9,636 bases of DNA, from contig PMLH01000432.1 of assembly GCA_003159055.1 (NCBI GenBank), positions 1 through 9,636 on the forward strand, in the 5' to 3' direction. The stretch comes from Myxococcales bacterium. Lineage in GTDB: Bacteria > Myxococcota > Polyangia > Fen-1088. How positions within the stretch are numbered: position 1 is the first letter of the stretch; each line of letters starts with the position of its first letter. The position numbers and the translations under genes were made by a program. Shown in pieces: positions 1 to 9,100 of this stretch. The notes beneath the pieces are model-generated. The model saw only the letters and a list, made by a program, of their open reading frames with translations. It ran no database searches and was not told where the DNA came from.

Positions 1-1437
1 GCCGGCGCGATCCACGACGGGGCAACGGTTCTCGCAGGTGCCGCAGCCGGTACAGTGGTCGAGGTCGATGTAGGGAAATTTCAGCGTCTTCTGTGTACCG
101 TCGCGGGCGGTGATGGTCTCGACCTTGAAGTAGATGGCCTTGGGCGAGGTCGGGCAAACCTCCTCACAGACGATGCAGTCGGTGCCGTAGCCCCAGGGAA
201 GGCAGCGGCCTTTGTCGAAGAAGGCCGAGCCGATGCGCACGGGAGGCTTGTTCGGCATGTCGCCCACCTTGTCGGCGACCTTCAGGTGTGTAATGGCGCC
301 GGTCGGGCAGACCTGGCCGCACAGCACGCAGCTGTGCTCGCAATATCCGATGCGCGGGATCAGGATGGGCGTCCAGAACCCTTCGAAGCCGGCCTCGTAG
401 AGCGCCGGTTGTAGGGCGTTGGTCGGGCACACCTTCATGCATGCGTCGCATTTGAGGCACTTGGCGAGGAAGTCGGGCTCGTCGAGCGCGCCGGGCGGGC
501 GGATGCGCGCGGGATTCGGGCGCGGGTCCACGCCGTCGGAGGCGCGCATGAGCGGCACGGCAGCAATACCAGCGACACCGGCGGTGATCCATTTGCGCCG
601 TGAGAGATCGGTCTCGCTTCGCGAAAGCTTTAGCGACGGCAAGAAGCGGTACGCGATGCCGTTGCGCTTGCAGCCCTTGGTGCAGTTGAGGCACACCATG
701 CACTCGGTGGCGCGCACGGTCCCCTGCGGATCGGCGGCGCCCTGACAGTCGGCCCCGCACACGTCGCACTCGTTGCACTTGCTCGGGTCCTTGCTGATGC
801 GAAAAAGCGAGAACTTCGAGAGCAGGCCAAGGAAGGCGCCGAGCGGGCAAAGCACGCGGCAGTAGAAGCGCGGATATACGAAATTCAGGGCCAGGGCGCC
901 GAAGAAGACCAGGGTGATGAAGGTGCCCCACTGGAAGTGGCGCTCGCCCTGGTAGAGGCCAAACGCGGTGTTGCTGGCGGCGGGAATCACCGAGGTGGAA
1001 AAGCCTCGCCAGGTCGATGCGATGGGGTCGAGGAGACCGATTTGCGTGCTGCCAGCGGCGGCCAGGCCCAGCATCACCGCCAAGACGGCGTACTTGATCT
1101 TGTGCGACGAGCGCGGCGCGTTTTGCTCGACCCTTTGCAGAACCTTGCGCTTACGCCCGAGAAATCCGAGGAAATGGTGAAGCACGCCCATCGGGCACAT
1201 CCAGCTGCAGAAGAATCGCCCGAAAACCAGGGTCAGCACGATGAGGGGCAGCGACCACCAGAGCGCCTTGTGCAGGACGTGCGAGGAGAGCGCTGTGGTC
1301 AGGGCAACCAGCGGATCGATTTCCAGGAACCACTGCACGTCGTAGCCGCGGATGTAGATCGACGTGGCGGAGAAGACCAGAAACAGGAAAAAGAGGAGAA
1401 AGATGGCTTGGTACGACCTACGCAACCAAAGGAACAT
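1..1437 (-). CDS. NapH-NapG-like membrane polyferredoxin with internal Tat helix (3' end beyond window)
   Basis: This is an integral membrane iron-sulphur electron carrier; 479 residues are visible and the C-terminus lies past the left edge. Four hydrophobic helices (about 9-27, 55-75, 114-133, 170-188) and the motifs FFCSWMCPMG (C77, C81) and FYCRVLCPLG (C193, C197) are typical of NapH-type quinol-linked ferredoxins. Two CxxCxxCxxxC sites follow (C221-C231, C246-C256). A twin-arginine stretch, LSRRKW at 278-283, comes next with a short weak helix. Behind it is a NapG-like part with four further cluster sites: C327-C337, C366-C377, C412/C421-C428 and C462-C472. The ATG at 1437 has GGGAGG six bases upstream, inside the end of the DUF362 gene, so it is probably the last or a late gene of a coupled operon. 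Fusion of NapH-like and NapG-like halves is the notable feature. The iron-sulphur assignment is firm; electron donor and acceptor are unknown. Confidence 0.9.
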   Translation of the reverse strand, partial: MFLWLRRSYQAIFLLFFLFLVFSATSIYIRGYDVQWFLEIDPLVALTTALSSHVLHKALWWSLPLIVLTLVFGRFFCSWMCPMGVLHHFLGFLGRKRKVLQRVEQNAPRSSHKIKYAVLAVMLGLAAAGSTQIGLLDPIASTWRGFSTSVIPAASNTAFGLYQGERHFQWGTFITLVFFGALALNFVYPRFYCRVLCPLGAFLGLLSKFSLFRISKDPSKCNECDVCGADCQGAADPQGTVRATECMVCLNCTKGCKRNGIAYRFLPSLKLSRSETDLSRRKWITAGVAGIAAVPLMRASDGVDPRPNPARIRPPGALDEPDFLAKCLKCDACMKVCPTNALQPALYEAGFEGFWTPILIPRIGYCEHSCVLCGQVCPTGAITHLKVADKVGDMPNKPPVRIGSAFFDKGRCLPWGYGTDCIVCEEVCPTSPKAIYFKVETITARDGTQKTLKFPYIDLDHCTGCGTCENRCPVVDRAG

Positions 1438-1439
1438 GG

Positions 1440-2482
<1,043 letters not shown>

Positions 2483-2486
<4 letters not shown>

Positions 2487-3058
2487 TTCATCGTCTCCTT
2501 CAGAGCATGCGCCACGGCAGGAAGCACGGCTTCCGCTTTGGCGTCGAAGGCGGTCAACTTGGTGTAGTAGCGTGCGTGGTGGAAGACGAACGACATCGGC
2601 CCGCTGATGGCATCGGGAAAACCCTCGACGGCCTTGGCAGAGGCCGACTTTTCCGCGTTGAAGATGGCCAGCGCGTTTTCGGGTGTGGCCATGTCGTACA
2701 CGTCACAGACCAGGTCGCTGCCTTCGGGCGTCGACAGCTCCGCCGCGCCCAGCTTGCGAAAATGCCGGTCGATGAAAATCGGTGCCGCCCCGTCAATGTA
2801 GTCGAAGAGTCCCTTCTCGTCGTAAAGCGCGACCTTGTCCTTCACCTTGGCGCCGGTGAACTGCACGTCGAAGAGCGCGCGCAAGGCAGCGTCGGCCTCT
2901 TGCCCGCTCGGGCGAGCCGCGACGGGTGCCTTTTCCGGCGGTGGGGCTTTTCGTCCCTGCCACAGAAGCGAACCGATCAGGGTCGGAGGAAACAACGCGA
3001 GAACTACAAGAACGACGATGCGCACGGCTGGCGGAGAGCGTATGCCGTGCGGCCCCAC
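2483..3058 (-). CDS. DUF6599-like protein with N-terminal membrane segment
   Basis: From the GTG at 3058 this reads 191 residues. A hydrophobic segment at about 13-33 (RIVVLVVLALFPPTLIG) is a signal or anchor, followed by a Pro/Ala-rich linker and a globular domain from about 53. The signature is GLFDYIDGAAPIFIDRHF (83-100), then VCDVYDMATPENALAIF (117-133) and a YY at 164-165. From memory these match the DUF6599 family (a YIdGgA motif, then a 'DM.sPenA..if' helix), often seen beside DUF362 and 4Fe-4S genes. The function is unknown to me. The frame stays open to 3460, but that extension runs antisense through the lipoprotein gene and its ribosome site, so it was rejected. The start remains uncertain: GTG at 3058 and GTG at 3025 (MRIVVLVV, a cleaner signal) both lack a clear Shine-Dalgarno. 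Its TGA overlaps the next ATG. Confidence 0.72.
2495..2500 (-). promoter_or_regulatory. Shine-Dalgarno AAGGAG inside the DUF6599-like gene
   Basis: AAGGAG on the minus strand lies eight bases before the ATG at 2486 and within the final codons of the upstream reading frame. Together with the ATGA overlap it supports coupled translation of the DUF6599-like and DUF362 proteins. Confidence 0.7.
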
Positions 3059-3091
3059 CTGATCAAGGGCAACCGCAGCGTAATTCCGGAT

Positions 3092-3120
3092 TTGCAGTGA
3101 CACTAACAGGTGTGGATAAT
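3092..3120 (+). promoter_or_regulatory. Candidate sigma-70-type promoter for the lipoprotein gene
   Basis: TTGCAG (3092-3097) and GATAAT (3115-3120) are separated by exactly 17 bases. The -10 matches TATAAT at five of six positions, but the -35 is weak (three of six). Transcription would begin near 3127, so the transcript would start within the first bases of the inverted repeat at 3124-3157. A small palindrome, AGTGACACT (3096-3104), overlaps the -35 and could be an operator half. This is sequence resemblance only. Confidence 0.4.
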
Positions 3121-3123
3121 CTC

Positions 3124-3157
3124 GGCCTTGGATCGAGGATGTTCTCGACTCAAGGCC
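3124..3157. repeat. Inverted repeat / hairpin between divergent genes
   Basis: Arms of 14 bases (GGCCTTGGATCGAG and CTCGACTCAAGGCC) flank a six-base GATGTT loop. Twelve of the fourteen positions pair as Watson-Crick; as RNA one more is a G-U wobble, leaving a single A-C mismatch. It ends 14 bases before the AGGAGG of the lipoprotein gene. There is no following T-run, so it is not an intrinsic terminator on this strand. It may be a 5' leader hairpin or a dyad operator for the divergent promoters. Confidence 0.65.
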
Positions 3158-3182
3158 ATCCGGCATCTGCAAGGAGGAATCG

Positions 3183-3857
3183 ATGACTCGTTTCGTGTCG
3201 CTCATTTTCTGCGCTAGCTTGGGCGCTGGACTTTTGGCCTGCGGCAGCAGCACCCCCAGCGGCGGCGGCACTGGCGGCAGCGGCGGCGGCGCCTCCACCA
3301 GCGCGCTGGAGATCATCCCGGCAAGTAACGCGGTCGCCGGATGGAGCTTCGACGCGTCCAACTCCGATACCGCGAACGGAGCTGCCACTGCCACGACCCA
3401 ACAGGGCACCCAAGACCTCGTTGATGGCGCATCGGCCGATTTCTTCGCGTCCCCCTTCACGCCGAAGCTGTTCGCCTGGGAAACCTATGTGAACACCACG
3501 TTCAGCGCCGCGGATGTCAGCCCGACGGACACCAATTTTCCCAACGGCGCAACCATCGATGTGAAGGTCCTGCAGATGCCCACCGCGGATCAAGCTTCGG
3601 GGCTGTATACCGCCCTGCTTAAGGCATCGCTCTATGTCGGGAAGACGTGGACGGAGCCGAGCTCGCCGAAGGTCGGAACCGACTCTCGCGTCGCGGACAC
3701 CGGCGATCACTGGTGGATCAACTTTTACCAGGGCGACTTCTATGTCGAGGTGAGCATGGGCCCGTCCTACAGCCCTGCGCCCGGCTTCACGCCTGGCAAC
3801 GCGAACACCAGGGCGGCGGCTTTTGCTTTTGCCGCTGTGGTCGCAGGAAAGATCTAG
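3183..3857 (+). CDS. Lipoprotein with a DUF6599-like domain
   Basis: This 224-residue protein starts with a lipoprotein signal peptide (MTRFVSLIF...) and the lipobox LLAC, giving C20 as the lipidated residue. A Gly/Ser linker follows (about 21-40), as is common for outer-membrane lipoproteins. AGGAGG (3172-3177) lies five bases before the ATG. The mature part has LVDGASADFF (79-88), TIDVKVLQMPTADQASGLY (124-142) and HWWINFYQGDFYVEVSMG (176-193). This order, a [I/V]DGxA motif, then 'M.t.d.A..iY', then a 'GdfYvev' strand, matches the DUF6599-like gene on the other side of the intergenic region, with an insert of about 20 residues (roughly 105-123). The relation is convincing by motif order but distant; a profile search would settle it. 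Its stop overlaps the stop of the convergent DUF362 lipoprotein gene. Promoter and hairpin candidates lie just upstream. Confidence 0.85.
   Translation: MTRFVSLIFCASLGAGLLACGSSTPSGGGTGGSGGGASTSALEIIPASNAVAGWSFDASNSDTANGAATATTQQGTQDLVDGASADFFASPFTPKLFAWETYVNTTFSAADVSPTDTNFPNGATIDVKVLQMPTADQASGLYTALLKASLYVGKTWTEPSSPKVGTDSRVADTGDHWWINFYQGDFYVEVSMGPSYSPAPGFTPGNANTRAAAFAFAAVVAGKI
3854..3857. other. CTAG shared by two convergent stop codons
   Basis: The palindrome CTAG provides TAG for the plus-strand lipoprotein (3855-3857) and TAG for the minus-strand DUF362 gene (3856-3854). The two genes therefore overlap tail to tail by four bases, and no terminator can sit between them. Confidence 0.9.
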
Positions 3858-5035
3858 CCTTTCCCGTCGACGACGTCGCCATCGATTGGGGCGCCGCCGT
3901 CGAGGTCGGCCTCCTCGCCGTTGGGCTGCAACGTCACCAGGCTGTAGCCCTTCGTCCCGAGGCCGAGCTGGTAGGCGTTTTCCATCCAGTCGAGGGGCAA
4001 GGTGACGGGGCCCAAGCGAAGGGGCGGCGTCGCGCGTAGCTGGTTGATGAGATCGAGCGCGTAGTAGTCCAGCGCCAGGGGATCGGTCGACGCGAAGATT
4101 CGTCCCGGCATGGAGTTGGGGGCGCTCGCCGTGTCGCCGTTGGTCACCGCCCTTAGCGCATCGACCACCGTCAACTTGATACTCTGGCGAATCGGCCCGA
4201 TGTTGTAGATGGCGGGCAACGCCGATTGCATGTCCTGGCCCTTCAGCGGGTCTGTGTGAAAGTTGCCCGGACAATGGATGATGCCGAACACATTCTTCAG
4301 TGCGGCCGTGATACCCGTCTGTCCGTGCACCTTCAGCACCGGACAGTTGATCGTGACGTCGGTCATGTCCGTGAGTATCCGCGACAGCAGCGGCGTGGAG
4401 CCTTGAAGCGTCAGGTATTGGGTGTGCGAGTAACCGGGCCCCCCCGCGGCGCTCGTCGAGTTCACCGTCCCGAGCAGTTGCGCACCCTGCAAATCGTCGC
4501 TGGTGTAGTCCTTCATTTCGTCGAGCCGTCGATCCCACACGATGATGTTGCTGGGGCAGACCCCAAGCTTTGAGATCAGACTGCCAACCAGCGCACGAAC
4601 AATCGCCGGTGAGGTAGCGAAAGCCGGATTGAGACAATTGATCTTGAGCCCGACGCGCGTGCAGGTGCCCGCGCCGGGCAACAGAACCGACCATGGATTG
4701 CTGGCGCCGCCCGCCAGGGTGGACAAGACCGCATCGACCATTGTCTGCACGGCGTCGATCTGGGCCTGAGCAGTGCTGCGGCCCCTGGCGTCGACGCTGT
4801 CGCTGCGTTGGATGGTGGCAACCCTGGACTTGCCAGTGAGCGGCGCATTGGCGGTGGTTCGGTCCAGGTTCGCGCCTCCGTCGGGCGGAGTGCAAACTGG
4901 ACATATCGCAGCGTCGGGCCAGGTGCCGCCCACCTCGGGGAAGCAGCCCGTGAGTCCGCCCAGCGATGCGGCGGCTGCTGCGCCTGCCGCGCCGGTGAGA
5001 ATCTCCCTTCGAGTCATTCCTGTTTTGGCCGCCAT
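3854..5035 (-). CDS. DUF362 family protein, predicted Tat-exported lipoprotein
   Basis: From the ATG at 5035 the product has 393 residues. The N-terminus has TRREILTG (8-15), an alanine-rich hydrophobic core and LTGC (28-31), so it carries both a twin-arginine motif and a lipobox, with C31 as the likely lipid-bearing residue. A CPVC pair follows at 45-48. DUF362-like segments are VGLKINCLNP (128-137), INCPVLKVHGQTG (229-241) with ALKNVFGIIH (245-254), VVDALRAVTNG (290-300) and TDPLALDYYALDLI (317-330). Cysteines at 125, 134, 160, 231 and 255 make it the most cysteine-rich of the three DUF362 proteins. AGGA lies five bases before this ATG. The frame can be extended to a TTG at 5080, but that would place extra charged residues before the Tat signal and has no better ribosome site. 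It is convergent with the DUF6599-like lipoprotein. Family firm, function unknown. Confidence 0.87.
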   Translation of the reverse strand: MAAKTGMTRREILTGAAGAAAAASLGGLTGCFPEVGGTWPDAAICPVCTPPDGGANLDRTTANAPLTGKSRVATIQRSDSVDARGRSTAQAQIDAVQTMVDAVLSTLAGGASNPWSVLLPGAGTCTRVGLKINCLNPAFATSPAIVRALVGSLISKLGVCPSNIIVWDRRLDEMKDYTSDDLQGAQLLGTVNSTSAAGGPGYSHTQYLTLQGSTPLLSRILTDMTDVTINCPVLKVHGQTGITAALKNVFGIIHCPGNFHTDPLKGQDMQSALPAIYNIGPIRQSIKLTVVDALRAVTNGDTASAPNSMPGRIFASTDPLALDYYALDLINQLRATPPLRLGPVTLPLDWMENAYQLGLGTKGYSLVTLQPNGEEADLDGGAPIDGDVVDGKG

Positions 5036-5140
5036 GGCTTTCCTACCTCTTCCAAGCCCGAGTATGACGGACGTCCGCAACGGACACCCGCGATGAACCG
5101 GAATTTCAGACGAAGATTAGCACAATGGAGCCGCCCCATC

Positions 5141-5149
5141 TGCTACAAT
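5141..5149 (+). promoter_or_regulatory. Candidate extended -10 promoter for the 5225 gene
   Basis: TGCTACAAT fits TGn plus a TATAAT-like hexamer (TACAAT, five of six). No convincing -35 lies upstream, which extended -10 promoters tolerate. It would start transcription near 5156, leaving a leader of about 70 bases. Confidence 0.4.
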
Positions 5150-5211
5150 CCGCGGTTCGGGAGGGGCCAGGTTTTCTCAACGACCGACGGGGGAGAGCGG
5201 TCACAACGGAA

Positions 5212-5216
5212 AAGGA
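5212..5216 (+). promoter_or_regulatory. Shine-Dalgarno AAGGA deciding the ATG at 5225
   Basis: AAGGA lies eight bases before the ATG at 5225. The reading frame is open far upstream to 4808, but only this start places a Tat motif at the N-terminus and lies downstream of the -10 candidate at 5144-5149. Confidence 0.65.
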
Positions 5217-5224
5217 ACCCCAGG

Positions 5225-6130
5225 ATGACACTGATTACTCGACGCAACTTCGTAGGTGGCTCGATCGCGGTAGCCGCGACTTTGAAATATGGGCGAGTCT
5301 TCGCCGGCTCAGACCCGGACATCGTCGACGTCAGCGGCAGCGACCCTGCAAAAATGGTCGCAGCGGCTCTGGCCGGGCTTGGCGGCATTTCAAAGTTCGT
5401 AAAGAAGGGCGACTTTGTCGTGATTAAGCCCAATGCCGCGTTTGCAAATCCGCCAGCGTGGGGCACGACGACACATCCGGAGACGGTGGCCGCGATTGCC
5501 AAGGCTTGCCTCGACGCGAAAGCCAAGGAAGTGCTGATTCTCGAATTCCCGCAGGCTAAGGGGGAAAAGTGCCTTGAGCGCTGCGGGCTCACCGCGGCCC
5601 TGGCTGCGCTGCCGGCTGTGAAGGTGAAGCTGCTCGGGCCCGGCGATTTTCAGAAGGTCGATGTGAAGGGCGGGGTGACGTTGAAGTCGGTCGAGATCGC
5701 GAAGCAGTTGCTGTCGGCCGACGTGTTCATCAACGTCCCCGCTGCCAAGGCGCACTACCAGGCCGGCGTCTCGTTCGGGCTCAAGAACCACATGGGGCTG
5801 ATTCTCGATCGGCAAGCCTTCCACACCGCGATGGAATTGCATCAGGCGGTTGCCGATCTCGGTCGCGTGATCAAGCCGAATCTCACCATTCTCGACGCAA
5901 CCCGGGCGCTTCTGACCAACGGCCCCGCGGGCCCGGGCGAGACGGCGACGCCTGGACGCATGATCGCCGGGCGCAGGGTTGCGTCGGTTGATGCCTACGG
6001 CCTGACGGTGGCCAAGTTCAACAGCAAGGCCATGACCCCCGCCGACGCACGCCACATCGAATTCGCCGGCAAGGCGGACCTTGGCGAGGTCGATGTCGCG
6101 AAGATGAAAGTCAAGAAGGTCAACGCCTAA
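5225..6130 (+). CDS. DUF362 family protein with Tat signal
   Basis: This 301-residue protein begins MTLITRRNFVGGSIAV, a clear twin-arginine signal (TRRNFV at 5-10); cleavage is plausible near residues 25-30 (RVFAG). The mature protein is almost entirely a DUF362 domain: KFVKKGDFVVIKPN (57-70), VFINVPAAKAH (167-177) with SFGLKNHMGLI (183-193), and LTILDATRALLTNGPAG (220-236). It is clearly related to the DUF362 protein at 1440-2486, sharing 'FVKKGD.VVIKPN', 'IKP.LTI.DATR.LL.NGP' and the cysteine of KCLERCG (C116), here with a second one at C120. It is shorter than that paralogue at both ends. Only 12 bases separate it from the giant propeller gene, so the two are almost certainly co-transcribed. 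It is probably periplasmic; substrate and cofactor are unknown. Confidence 0.88.
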   Translation: MTLITRRNFVGGSIAVAATLKYGRVFAGSDPDIVDVSGSDPAKMVAAALAGLGGISKFVKKGDFVVIKPNAAFANPPAWGTTTHPETVAAIAKACLDAKAKEVLILEFPQAKGEKCLERCGLTAALAALPAVKVKLLGPGDFQKVDVKGGVTLKSVEIAKQLLSADVFINVPAAKAHYQAGVSFGLKNHMGLILDRQAFHTAMELHQAVADLGRVIKPNLTILDATRALLTNGPAGPGETATPGRMIAGRRVASVDAYGLTVAKFNSKAMTPADARHIEFAGKADLGEVDVAKMKVKKVNA

Positions 6131-6142
6131 CCCCGTTGTGGC

Positions 6143-9100
6143 ATGAAACGAACGGCCTTGGCTCTGGCCGTGGTGCTCTCGCTCTATGCGAAAGCGCTGC
6201 AGGCGCGCACCCCGGAAATCGCGGTCGATCCCACCAACGGGATCTGGATCGCCCAGGACGACAAGTTCATCTTCCAGACCATCGATCGCTGGACGGTCTT
6301 CTCGGCGGGGGCGACCGTCAACAAGATGGTCGTGGATCAGAACATCCTGTGGATCGCCACCGACGACGGCGTCATCCGTTTCGAGACTGGCAGCCAGCGG
6401 TCGACCAAGCTGACCATGGACGACGGGTTGCCGAGCCAGCGGATCAGCACCGTCGCCTTCGATGACCAGTACGTTTGGTTTGGGACCAACAAGGGCTTGG
6501 TCCGCTACCGCAAGACCGACCGCACGCTCAAGCTGTACGACGAAAGCAATGGGCTGCCGAGCAAGACGGTGACCTACTCAGTGACCATCGGCCGCCAGGT
6601 TTGGTTCGGCACGCGGTCTGGCATCGCCGTCTTCAGCCCCGACGTCGACGGTCTACGCGCGTTCGGCGAGGCGGACGGCATGGCATCCGGCGACGTGGCC
6701 GAGGTGTTTCAGTTCGGCGCCGACCTGTGGTGCCGAACCGACGTGGGCTTGTCGCGCTTTCGCATTCAGCAGCGCGTGTTCAACAACTTTCCGATGTCCG
6801 TCATGGGGGCGCAGCAGATCCGTGTGATGGCGGTCGACGGCGAGAATATGTGGCTCGGCACCGACAACGGCCTTTGGTTGTTCGAGGGCGCGAGCGACTC
6901 AATTCGGATCTTTCCGCAGCAGGCCGCACTCGGCAGCAAGAACATCGTCGGTGTCGAGCCGACCAGCAGCTACATGTACGTCACGACCGACAAGGAGATT
7001 CTTCAGTACAACACGCTGACCTTCGCGATTCGCCGGTTTACCGCGGCCGATCAGCTGAGCAGGCAGGAGGGCTCGACCGGTACCCTGAACCTGGGCGGGT
7101 TCGTCACCGTAATGTTCCCGGACGCAGCGGTGATGTACAACGTCCAACTCGACCAGTGGACCAACCGCAGCTTGGCGCTGACGGTGGCCAAGCAGCGCAA
7201 GACCACCGGGCGCGTCTTCGGTCAGCTTGATTCGGAAGAGCCCTTCCTCAACGGCAGCCGCGACAAGCAGAACAGTTATGCCAACGCCATCGGTGGCTTT
7301 GGGCTCGGGCAAGAGTTGTCCGAGGGGCGAAGCCTCAACGCATCGACATACCTCGACTACGGTCAGCTGGACGCGAGCGGCATCCGCGACCTGCAGTACA
7401 AGATCGAGTACCTCGGTAACCAGAACGACGTCGTTCGTGACGTTCGCGTCGAGGACAAACTAAAGTATCGCTACCTCGAAGAAGGCCTCGACCGCCAACT
7501 GTTGCTTCAGGGCGCGCATGTGGGCCTTGCCACCCGCGGGGCCGAACCCAAGGCGAGCATGACCGTCGATGCTGGTTTTCGGCGCGGGCAGGTGGTTCGC
7601 GATTTCATCACCGGACCACGCCAGGACACCTATCAACTTTCCCAGAAGTACATCTTGCCAGGTACCGATCGGGTCTATGTCGACGGTGAGCTTCTCAACA
7701 ACGGCGTCGACTACACCATGGTCTACACCGCGGGGCAGCTTCTGTTCCTCAATCCGGAGCGCATCGACGATCTCAGCGTGATCACGGTCGAATACGAGCG
7801 CGACCTTGTGCCGAAGAAGTCGCTCGGCAATCTGTCGCTGTCGTCGCGGCTACCCGTCAGCAACGAAATCGGCACCTGGGCATTGACCGGAACGCCCACG
7901 GTGATCAGTACCGACACCGGCCTATACAACCAAATCGACGGTGGCGCGCCGAAGTACATCGATCGCATGTGGGTGTCGAGCGTCTATGCGACCTACCAAC
8001 AGGGCGGGAGCACCCTCCAGGTCGCGATTCACAACATGGGGACTGTGGACAACGCCAAGTCCATCTACCAGTTCGATCTTCCCGTCTCGCGAATACCGGT
8101 GCCCGGTATCACGCCCAACAAAGACAACACCCAGGATGGGGCCATCGATATGAGTCTGCCGACCGCCTACTATGCCGAGGCGTTCAACGGCCAGTACTAT
8201 TTTGAATTCACGATCCAGGACCATTCCGACGCGGCGCTGGCGTATATCAAGACCTTTGCTCTCGAAGTGTTCAATCGCAGTTCACAGGCCGGGGAAAGCC
8301 TGGGGGATCAGTTCAAGGAGTGGATGGTTGCGGCACGCGGCGCGGTTGCTCCGGTCAAAGGCATGGAGCTGGGCGCGCGCGTGGTTGAATTGCAGCAGGT
8401 TTCGGACCACAGCGCGGTTTCCGGCTTCGACGCCAACGACAAGGCAATAACCGCAACAACGCCGGCCATGCACCTCACGAGCGGAGTGGTCGACGGTCGC
8501 TACCAGACGCCGGTGGGCGAGAGCGGTCTTCTGACCAGCTACGTCGAGCTGGGTGGCTCGCATGACAGCAACGGTGCGAGGCCTGACGGACTGGCCGGCA
8601 TGGGCTTCCTGCGTCTGTCGAGCCCGCGCTTGGAGGGCATGGTGTCGGGGCGGCTGAATTCGGAAAACTGGACGCCCATCGGTCATACGACGCCGACACC
8701 GACTGCCGCAGGTCAGCCCGATGCGCGGACTTGGAACGATGCGCGGCTCGGAACCTTGCGCGACCAGACGCAGATGAACGTGACTGGATATCCGCTCACG
8801 TGGCTGCCCGTGACCGCTTTGTTCACTCGCGAACGCGCCTGGTTGCCCGATGGCAGCGAGGGCACGGGCGTGATCCAGCACGCCATCGCCCGGGTGCAGC
8901 TCAACAAAGCCGGGTTGCCGGCTACAACGCTGCAATTCGGCAGCACAGAGCTCGACAATCCCAATGCATTTCAGGTCCACCGTCTGCAGGGGTCGGCGCA
9001 GACGGACTACGATCTTGCTCCCGCTCTCGCGTTTACCCACATCAAGCGCTTCAACGTTCGCGCCTTGTACAGCCTTTCGCAGGGAGAAACCGACAAGGAT

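Larger units (their letters stand above)
5036..5224. promoter_or_regulatory. Divergent intergenic region with palindrome
   Basis: This 189-base gap separates two divergent DUF362 genes and should hold both promoters. It contains the perfect 10-base palindrome CGGACGTCCG (5068-5077). This overlaps a small hairpin, GTCCG-CAA-CGGAC (5073-5085), so the GGAC element recurs at 5069-5072 and 5082-5085. CATACT on the minus strand (5066-5061) is a poor -10 candidate for the minus gene. No operator family was recognised. Confidence 0.4.

Noticed and set aside
164..931. 255-residue minus-strand open frame inside the polyferredoxin region
   Set aside because: It is a different frame of the same strand; the overlapping frame has repeated CxxCxxCxxxC sites and membrane helices, whereas this one is an Arg-rich, patternless product.
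3124..3157. Hairpin as an intrinsic terminator
   Set aside because: No run of T follows the stem on either strand, and it lies between two divergent genes, where a terminator is not expected.
3256..3293. GGC-rich repeat-like DNA in the lipoprotein gene
   Set aside because: It is explained by Gly/Ser codons of the linker behind the lipobox cysteine; the units are irregular and do not form an array.
3059..3460. N-terminal extension of the minus-strand DUF6599-like gene
   Set aside because: It would run antisense through the first third of the lipoprotein gene and its AGGAGG; the extra residues are Pro/Ala-rich with no domain, and the membrane segment begins just after the internal GTG codons.
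3150..4904. 584-residue minus-strand open frame
   Set aside because: Arg-rich, low-information translation that lies out of frame over the DUF362 lipoprotein gene and antisense to the lipoprotein at 3183-3857; typical shadow in G+C-rich DNA.
4808..5224. N-terminal extension of the third DUF362 gene
   Set aside because: The frame is open but runs antisense through the 5' end of the divergent DUF362 gene. The ATG at 5225 has AAGGA and a Tat signal.
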